Positions 58,053 to 64,000 of a stretch of DNA of 64,000 nt are shown here, one piece after another. The stretch is from Novosphingobium sp. (GTDB lineage Bacteria; Pseudomonadota; Alphaproteobacteria; Sphingomonadales; Sphingomonadaceae): positions 36,280-100,279 of the forward strand of contig NZ_JAHEBV010000009.1 of NCBI RefSeq assembly GCF_024642085.1. Reading direction: 5' to 3'. Numbering within the stretch: the stretch's first letter is position 1; each line of letters starts with the position of its first letter. Made by a program: the position numbers and the translations under genes. The notes under the pieces were generated by a model. It saw nothing but the letters and a program-made list of their open reading frames with translations. It was not told where the DNA came from and did no database searches.

Positions 58053-59726
58053 TTAGCGAGTGAGTTTCTTGTAAGCGAGGCGGGTCGGGCGATCTGCTGC
58101 GTCGCCCAGGCGGCGGCGCTTGTCTTCCTCGTATGCTGCAAAGTTTCCTTCGAACCATTCGACGTGGCTGTTGCCCTCAAATGCAAGAATATGCGTTGCC
58201 AGCCGGTCCAGAAAGAAGCGGTCGTGGCTGATGACCACTGCGCACCCAGCGAAGTTTTCGATGGCGTCTTCCAAAGCGGCGAGGGTTTCAACGTCAAGGT
58301 CGTTGGTTGGTTCGTCAAGCAGCAGGACATTGCCGCCTTCCTTCAGCATCTTGGCCATGTGCACGCGGTTGCGTTCACCGCCAGAAAGCTTGCCAACGTT
58401 CTTCTGCTGGTCGGCGCCCTTGAAATTGAACGCACCGACATAGGCCCGCGTGCTCATTTCCTGCTTGTTCACGGTCATGTAGTCATGCCCGCCCGACACT
58501 TCTTCCCATACGTTGTTCTTGGGGTTGAGGTCGTCGCGGCTTTGGTCGACGAAGCCCAGGTGGACGGTGCTGCCAATCTCCACGCTGCCGCTATCGGGCT
58601 GTTCCTTGCCGGTGAGGATGCGGAACAGGGTTGATTTACCCGCACCGTTGGGGCCGATTATCCCGACGATCCCACCGGGCGGGAGCATGAACGACAGATC
58701 TTCGAACAACAGCTTGTCGCCGTAAGCCTTCGACAAGTTCTGCACGTCGATGACCTTGCCGCCAAGTCGCTCGGGCACCTGGATGACGATCTGGGCTTTG
58801 CCGATAGGACGGTTGTCCTGCGCGTTCTGCAATTCTTCGAACTTGCGGATACGGGCCTTGGACTTGGTCTGCCGCGCGGCCGGAGTTTGCCGGATCCATT
58901 CCAGCTCACGGGTAAGCGCCTTCTGCTTGCCGCTTTCCTCGCGCTCTTCCTGTTCAAGGCGCTTGGCCTTCTTTTCCAGATAGGTCGAGTAATTGCCTTC
59001 GTAAGGAAAGTATTTTCCGCGATCCAGCTCAAGAATCCAGCCGACGACGTTGTCGAGAAAGTACCGGTCGTGGGTGATCATCAGCACCGCGCCGGCATAC
59101 TCCTTCAAATGGTTTTCCAGCCATTCGACCGATTCGGCATCAAGGTGGTTGGTAGGCTCGTCAAGCAGCAGGATGTCGGGCTTCTGGATCAGTAGCCGGG
59201 TCAGCGCGATGCGGCGCTTTTCCCCGCCCGACAGGCTTTCCACCGACCAGTCGCCAGGCGGGCAGCGCAGTGCTTCCATGGCGATTTCAAGCTGGTTGTC
59301 GAGCGTCCAGCCGTCCACCGCATCGATCTTGCCCTGCAGGACACTCATCTCTTCGCCCAGCTTGTCGAAGTCCGCGTCGGGTTCAGCCATTTCCATGCTG
59401 ATCGCATTGAAACGGTCGACCAGATCGGCAGTTTCGCGGGCGCCGTCCTTTACGTTTTCCAGCACGGTCTTGGTCTTGTCGAGTTCCGGTTCCTGCGGCA
59501 GGTAGCCGACAGTGATGTTCTCACCCGGCCACGCCTCGCCCGTGTAGTCCTTATCGATCCCGCCCATGATCTTCATCAGCGTCGATTTGCCAGCGCCGTT
59601 GGGTCCGACAATGCCGATCTTCGCACCTTGATAGAATTGCAGGCTGATGTTGCTGAGCACCGGCTTTTGCGCACCGGGGAAGGTCTTGGTCATATCCTTC
59701 ATGACGAAGGCGTACTGGGCGGCCAT
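58053..59726 (-). CDS. ettA: Energy-dependent translational throttle protein EttA
   Basis: This 557-residue ABC-F protein binds the ribosomal E site and gates entry into elongation according to the ATP/ADP ratio. Two ABC domains each have Walker A (GPNGAGKST), a signature (LSGGEKRR, LSGGERNR) and Walker B (LLLDEPTNHLD, LLLDEPTNDLD). The basic linker between them contains RELEWIRQTPAARQTKSKAR. ATG 59726 gives the standard MAAQYAFVMKDMTK start and follows AGAGG. Confidence 0.95.
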   Translation of the reverse strand: MAAQYAFVMKDMTKTFPGAQKPVLSNISLQFYQGAKIGIVGPNGAGKSTLMKIMGGIDKDYTGEAWPGENITVGYLPQEPELDKTKTVLENVKDGARETADLVDRFNAISMEMAEPDADFDKLGEEMSVLQGKIDAVDGWTLDNQLEIAMEALRCPPGDWSVESLSGGEKRRIALTRLLIQKPDILLLDEPTNHLDAESVEWLENHLKEYAGAVLMITHDRYFLDNVVGWILELDRGKYFPYEGNYSTYLEKKAKRLEQEEREESGKQKALTRELEWIRQTPAARQTKSKARIRKFEELQNAQDNRPIGKAQIVIQVPERLGGKVIDVQNLSKAYGDKLLFEDLSFMLPPGGIVGIIGPNGAGKSTLFRILTGKEQPDSGSVEIGSTVHLGFVDQSRDDLNPKNNVWEEVSGGHDYMTVNKQEMSTRAYVGAFNFKGADQQKNVGKLSGGERNRVHMAKMLKEGGNVLLLDEPTNDLDVETLAALEDAIENFAGCAVVISHDRFFLDRLATHILAFEGNSHVEWFEGNFAAYEEDKRRRLGDAADRPTRLAYKKLTR

Positions 59727-59884
59727 CGAATAATCCTCTTGGGAAACAGGCGGGATGGGAAAGTTGCCGCGCGCTCTACAGGGCTGCGTAAAATCGGGCA
59801 AGCGGTCACATGTTGCGCAAATGACGGTGCAATGCCGATGGATGCCGCTTGGCAGGGGCGGCGTGCCGGGATAGCAACGCCGCA

Positions 59885-61246
59885 ATGCGAACCGTCACTC
59901 TGGCCCTGGCCGCCTCCGCCCTTGTCCTTGCCGCTCCAGCCACAGCCACACCCAAGAAGGGGGCGAGCCCGGCTGCAACCATGCCCGACCCATCGGCGTG
60001 GGCCATCCTGGAAGCGCTGACCACCGAGATCGGCCCCCGTATTGCCGGATCAGACCGCGAAGCGGCGGCACGCGAATGGGCTGTGGCGCGGTTGGCGGCG
60101 CTGGGCTTCAGCAACCCGCGGATTGAACCGTTCACCTTGCGCGGGTTCGTCCGCGGTGCGGAGCATGCCCGGATCACCGCGCCCTATCCCCAGAACGTTG
60201 CGGTGACCGCGCTGGGTTATTCGGTCCCCACGCCGGATGGCGGGCTTGAATCAGAGCTGGTTTATTTCCCTACCCTCGATGCGCTGAAGGCGGCGCCGGA
60301 TGGCTCGCTCAAGGGCAAGATCGCCTTTATCGATCACGCAATGAAGGCCAACCAGGACGGTTCGGGTTACGGCCCGTTCGGGAATGTGCGCCGCGTAGGT
60401 CCGCGCATAGCTTCGCAGAAAGGGGCGCTGGCGGTCGTGATCCGCTCGGCCGGGACCGACATGCACCGCAATCCGCATACCGGCGGCACCCAGTTTGGCG
60501 ATGCAACGCCGATCCCGGCCGCAGCGGTATCGCTTCCCGATGCGGAACAGATCGCGCGTATCGCATCGCGGGGCAAGCCGATGCGCCTCGCGATCACCCT
60601 GACCGGCCATCCGCAGGATAACATGACGTCGGGCAACGTCATCGCCGAACTGCCCGGGAGCGACCCCAAACTGCCGCCGGTCCTGGTCGCCTGCCATCTT
60701 GATAGCTGGGATCTGGGCACGGGAACCATCGATGACGGTGCAGGCTGCGCGATTGTCACTGCCGCCGCGCTGCGGGCGCAGGCCGGGGGCAAGCCCTTGC
60801 GCACGATCCGCGTCTTGTGGGCCGGCAGCGAAGAAATCGGCGTGTTCGGCGGCGCGGCATATGGAAAGGCCCACGCGGCCGAGCCGCACAGCCTGGCGAT
60901 GGAAAGTGATACCGGCGCCGACCGGGTCTATGGCCTGCGCACCAGCTTTGCCAAAACCAACCCAGCGCTGCGTGACCGGCTGGTCGCCGCGCTCGCCCCG
61001 CTGGGGATTGTCGATTACGGCGCGGGCGTTGAAGGCGGAGCAGACATCGGCGCAATCGCCCTGGCGCAAAAACTGCCCGTGATTGATCTGATCCAGGATG
61101 CCACACGCTATTTCGATCTGCACCACACGCCCGACGATACGCTCGACAAGGTCGATCCCCAGCAGCTTGAACAAAATGTCGCCGCCTGGACCGCAGCGCT
61201 CAGGATCGTGGCGAACGAGGCCGGATCGCTGTCAGGCGCGAATTAG
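59885..61246 (+). CDS. Exported M28-family zinc peptidase
   Basis: This 453-residue protein has a signal peptide (ALAASALVLAAPATA) and a PA-like insert (about residues 120-250). The two-zinc peptidase core has CHLDSWDLGTGTIDDGAG, WAGSEEIGVFGG with the catalytic and bridging glutamates, MESDTGADRVYG and the last histidine in YFDLHHTPDDT. It is likely an aminopeptidase or carboxypeptidase acting in the periplasm. Its 3' end overlaps the convergent DUF1501 gene by 15 bases. Confidence 0.92.
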   Translation: MRTVTLALAASALVLAAPATATPKKGASPAATMPDPSAWAILEALTTEIGPRIAGSDREAAAREWAVARLAALGFSNPRIEPFTLRGFVRGAEHARITAPYPQNVAVTALGYSVPTPDGGLESELVYFPTLDALKAAPDGSLKGKIAFIDHAMKANQDGSGYGPFGNVRRVGPRIASQKGALAVVIRSAGTDMHRNPHTGGTQFGDATPIPAAAVSLPDAEQIARIASRGKPMRLAITLTGHPQDNMTSGNVIAELPGSDPKLPPVLVACHLDSWDLGTGTIDDGAGCAIVTAAALRAQAGGKPLRTIRVLWAGSEEIGVFGGAAYGKAHAAEPHSLAMESDTGADRVYGLRTSFAKTNPALRDRLVAALAPLGIVDYGAGVEGGADIGAIALAQKLPVIDLIQDATRYFDLHHTPDDTLDKVDPQQLEQNVAAWTAALRIVANEAGSLSGAN

Positions 61247-62374
61247 GTCCACAAGCGGGCGGCCCGTTCCGCCCGGGAACAGCCTGGACGCGGCGATCGC
61301 CGGATCAAGGCCGAAGTGCCCCGCAACAGCTCCGGCCATTACGGCATCAAGCGCGGTGGTCGGTTTCAGGTCGCGCCCCTCGTAAAGCTGTGCATTGGCA
61401 AGGCCCGGCCAGTCCGCCACAATGCGGCCACCCTTAACTGTGCCGCCGATCAACACGGCCAGCCCGCCGGTGCCATGATCGGTCCCGCCCGTGCCGTTAA
61501 CCGCAGCGGTGCGGCCGAACTCGGTCGCGATGATGACCAGCGTGTCGGCCCAGATCGGCCCCAGGCCTTCCTTCAGCGCGCCCAGCATGGCGTCAAGCCC
61601 GGTCAGCTGGTTGCCCAGCCGCCCGCGCTGGTTGGCATGGGTGTCCCAACCGGTTGTTTCGATCATGGTCAGCCGCGCACCTTCTGCGCCCGTCAGCAGT
61701 GACGCAGCAAGGGTGCCCATCGCTGCAGCGCCGCGGCCTCCATCGCCGCCCTCGCCAACCGATTGCCGGGTCTGCACCGCTTCGGTCCACAAGGCATGAA
61801 GCTGCGCGTCCCCGGCATAGAGCCGCTCCACCCGTCGTAGCAATTCGCCGGATGCTTCGGGCAGACTGCTGGGGGCATAGCTGGAGACCGTGGCTGGCCC
61901 GCGCAGCGCGGTGGGGATCGCCGGTGAAAGCGCCAGCGCCTTGGCCGGGCCGCCGGGCAACATACTGATCAAGCGGTTCATCCAGCCGTCACCGCGATCG
62001 TATGGTTCGCGTCCACCTGTTTCCAGGACGTTTTGCCCATCGAAATGCGAACGGTCACGGTATGGCGATGCGGCCGCATGCACGAACAGCGCCTCGTTGC
62101 TGCGATAGCTTTGGGCCACGCGCTGCAGGGCAGGGTGCAGGGTGAACATGCCGTCAAGTTTGGTCCCGCCGTCAATATCGGCAAGTTCGCGGCGCAAGCC
62201 GGCATAGGCCGGATCACCGGTCGGGGACAGGGTGGCAAGCCCATCGGCCGCGCCGCGCTGGATGATAAAGACCAGACGCTTTTCACCGGGTAAGGCGGCA
62301 AAGGCCAGATGCGGTGCAAACAGCGCACCCGACATCAGCGCACCGCGGGCCAGCAGGGATCGGCGATCAAGCAT
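61232..62374 (-). CDS. DUF1501 family exported protein
   Basis: This 380-residue protein has a twin-arginine-like signal (MLDRRSLLARGALMSGA, cleavage near FAPHLAFA). The DUF1501 domain is sulfatase/alkaline phosphatase-like, with MIETTGWDTHANQ and VIIATEFGRTAAVNGTGGTDHG. Function is unknown. The ATG follows a perfect GGAGGT. It lies 4 bases after the DUF1800 gene, and the two families are nearly always encoded together. Confidence 0.92.
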   Translation of the reverse strand: MLDRRSLLARGALMSGALFAPHLAFAALPGEKRLVFIIQRGAADGLATLSPTGDPAYAGLRRELADIDGGTKLDGMFTLHPALQRVAQSYRSNEALFVHAAASPYRDRSHFDGQNVLETGGREPYDRGDGWMNRLISMLPGGPAKALALSPAIPTALRGPATVSSYAPSSLPEASGELLRRVERLYAGDAQLHALWTEAVQTRQSVGEGGDGGRGAAAMGTLAASLLTGAEGARLTMIETTGWDTHANQRGRLGNQLTGLDAMLGALKEGLGPIWADTLVIIATEFGRTAAVNGTGGTDHGTGGLAVLIGGTVKGGRIVADWPGLANAQLYEGRDLKPTTALDAVMAGAVAGHFGLDPAIAASRLFPGGTGRPLVDLIRA

Positions 62375-62378
62375 GGAT

Positions 62379-63764
62379 TTACCTCCGCAGCATTTCGGGT
62401 GCCGCCAGCAGCAGGGCGAGCGCCTGGGTAGGGCTTTCAGCGCCAGCCAGCACCTTGCGGGTACTGTCGGACAAGGCGCCGGGAAATAGCCGTTCGGCCA
62501 TGGCGCGCGCATCCATTTCAGGATTGCGGCCGGCGATTTGCTGGGCCACTTCGATCCGGCGGAACAGGGCATCGGGGCCGGCCCAGCTGGGCGACGTGTC
62601 ATCCCAACCGGCGGGCGATCCGGGCTGCCAGATCGGCTGGCCCAATTGCTTGAAGGCGGCTGCGTTCGCTTTTGCAGGGACAGCAGGCACGCCAACCGCG
62701 CGCAAGGTCGCGATGGTCCAGTCCCAAGGGTTGCGAAACTTTGCCGGTGCGCTCCACGGTTCGGGTGCTTCCACCAGTGCGCGGTATACCGCGGCCAGAT
62801 CTCCGCCCGATGAAAGGTATGTTTTTTCCAGCCGTGCAATCAATGTCGGCGGCGGAACATCGCCGGCAAAGTGGCGAGCCAGCTTGGTCGCCAGATGCCG
62901 GGCGGTTGCAGGGTGCGCCGCCAGATCAAGCAGGATCCGCCGCGCCTGGTCTTCACCGGATGCCTCATAACGCTTGCCCAGAACTGTGCGATTTCCCGGT
63001 TGATGGATCGCATCGAGGAAGAAAAACCCCGGCCCCGGTCCGCGAAGCTGCGGCTGTCGGGCAAGACCGCCAACGGTCCACCCGGTCAGGGCGCGGGCCA
63101 GCTCTGTCACATCATCCTGGGTATACCCGGTGCGCACGCCCAGGGTGTGCAGTTCAAGAATCTCGCGCGCCAGGTTTTCATTCAGTCCGCGCTGGTTTCC
63201 GCGGCGCGATGTGCGGGTGCCAAGCGTCGATTCGGGTCCGATCGATTGCGCCTGATCAAGATAAAGCAACATCCCTGGATGGCGGGTGACGGCTACCAGC
63301 ATGTCGGAAAAGCTGCCGAGCACGTGCGGCCTGATCGCTTCGAACTCAAACGGTGCGGCCAAGCCAAGGGTAACCAGCTTGTCGACCGAAACGGCAAAGT
63401 GATTCGACCAGAAATGAACCAGCCGCTCGACAAAAGGTGTGGACGTTGTCAGGGCAGCATTGGTGCGGGCTCCGCTACCGGCGACATAGTCGTCGCGGAT
63501 GCCGCGGAACGGCTTGGACAGAGAATTGGCCTCGGGCGTATTCTTCAGCCGCTCTGCTTCTGCTTTGTAGTCCTGCTGAGCTTCGCGCGAAGCGCGCAGC
63601 CTGATTACCTGCGCAGCGCTATCGGGCACTGCCGCGATGGCGGCAGGGCGCGGATCGTATCGGGCAAACTGATCAAGCAGCCAGCGCCGCGGGTCAGCCG
63701 GTACGGCTTCGCCCTGGCGAAGCCCCAGGCCAAAGCGGTTCATTGCCATGCTGACATCGCCCAT
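62379..63764 (-). CDS. DUF1800 family protein
   Basis: This 461-residue protein is dominated by the helical DUF1800 domain: MAMNRFGLGLRQGE at the start, ERLVHFWSNHFAVSVDK, NENLAREILELHTLGV and LTGWTVGG in the middle. There is no obvious signal peptide, unlike many homologues, so the export route is unclear. It is the first gene of a two-gene operon with DUF1501. Confidence 0.92.
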   Translation of the reverse strand: MGDVSMAMNRFGLGLRQGEAVPADPRRWLLDQFARYDPRPAAIAAVPDSAAQVIRLRASREAQQDYKAEAERLKNTPEANSLSKPFRGIRDDYVAGSGARTNAALTTSTPFVERLVHFWSNHFAVSVDKLVTLGLAAPFEFEAIRPHVLGSFSDMLVAVTRHPGMLLYLDQAQSIGPESTLGTRTSRRGNQRGLNENLAREILELHTLGVRTGYTQDDVTELARALTGWTVGGLARQPQLRGPGPGFFFLDAIHQPGNRTVLGKRYEASGEDQARRILLDLAAHPATARHLATKLARHFAGDVPPPTLIARLEKTYLSSGGDLAAVYRALVEAPEPWSAPAKFRNPWDWTIATLRAVGVPAVPAKANAAAFKQLGQPIWQPGSPAGWDDTSPSWAGPDALFRRIEVAQQIAGRNPEMDARAMAERLFPGALSDSTRKVLAGAESPTQALALLLAAPEMLRR

Positions 63765-63885
63765 CGCTATGCGCCTCTCTTAGCCGACTCAACGTGCTGC
63801 CGGTGTGCACAGCTTGGCGCCGCCGGTCTTGCCGCAAAATGTATTGGATTGTCGCGAGTGAACGGCGCGTGAGCCAAACTCGACT

Positions 63886-63962
<77 letters not shown>

Positions 63963-64000
63963 ACCGGGAGTCGATGTGTCCGTGGTGGGCCCGGCAGGAC

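Overview
The window is a chromosomal segment of a high-GC alphaproteobacterium, most likely Sphingomonadales (Erythrobacteraceae or Novosphingobium-like). I infer this from protein content and gene order. The clues are an F1 ATP synthase operon with a very short epsilon subunit, glycine decarboxylase split into GcvPA and GcvPB, a class I lysyl-tRNA synthetase, the rpmF-plsX-fabH-ihfA-merR order, and a DUF1800/DUF1501 pair. No database search was possible. I see no CRISPR array, rRNA, insertion sequence or prophage structural gene.

Layout: 1-5.1 kb holds the glycine cleavage operon (gcvT 3' part, gcvH, gcvPA, gcvPB) followed by two small membrane proteins. 5.1-9.97 kb holds an entericidin-like lipoprotein, an EamA transporter, a CpaF-type ATPase, a DUF6265 protein, a PhzF protein and a 45-residue membrane protein. 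10.0-14.9 kb is atpHAGDC on the minus strand. 15.0-19.8 kb is a plus-strand run of dienelactone hydrolase, DJ-1/PfpI, DUF1203, Ada, isocitrate lyase/PEP mutase-like and CPBP protease genes, with overlaps joining DUF1203 through the PEP mutase-like gene. 19.7-25.9 kb holds a GST, priA, a DUF4197 lipoprotein, a transaldolase-like gene and cobT. 25.9-30.8 kb holds a nitroreductase preceded by a perfect palindrome, cysS, a degenerate RES-domain protein, a 2-hydroxyacid dehydrogenase and a small regulatory module (hypothetical, mini-HTH, divergent S24 repressor).

31.1-38.2 kb is a minus-strand operon for glutathione-dependent formaldehyde oxidation: adhC, fghA, fdsG, fdsB, fdsA, fdsD. It takes S-hydroxymethylglutathione to formate and then to CO2 with NADH production. 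It is flanked by two gene remnants: a frameshifted L-serine dehydratase upstream and a membrane-protein tail downstream. 38.9-43.2 kb holds an MBL hydrolase, a MAPEG protein and the rpmF-plsX-fabH-ihfA-merR cluster. 43.3-48.2 kb holds a succinate-semialdehyde dehydrogenase, a SixA phosphatase, a DinG-type helicase and a 49-residue ORF. 48.2-49.0 kb is an AT-richer patch with a small secreted protein.

49.1-53.2 kb holds a purine-salvage pair (adenine deaminase and hypoxanthine phosphoribosyltransferase), an AraC-type regulator and lysK. 53.2-64 kb holds a PilZ protein, a DUF885 protein, a prolyl-4-hydroxylase-like oxygenase, cytochrome b561, an RcnB-family protein, ettA, an M28 peptidase, DUF1501, DUF1800 and tRNA-Pro(TGG).

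Most of the window is ordinary core genome. I did not find a convincing new multi-gene system. The best leads are the catalytically degraded orphan RES protein coupled to cysS, the palindrome covering the nitroreductase ribosome-binding region, the mini-HTH/S24 module, two small ORFs with strong Shine-Dalgarno sequences, and the multiply frameshifted serine dehydratase remnant.
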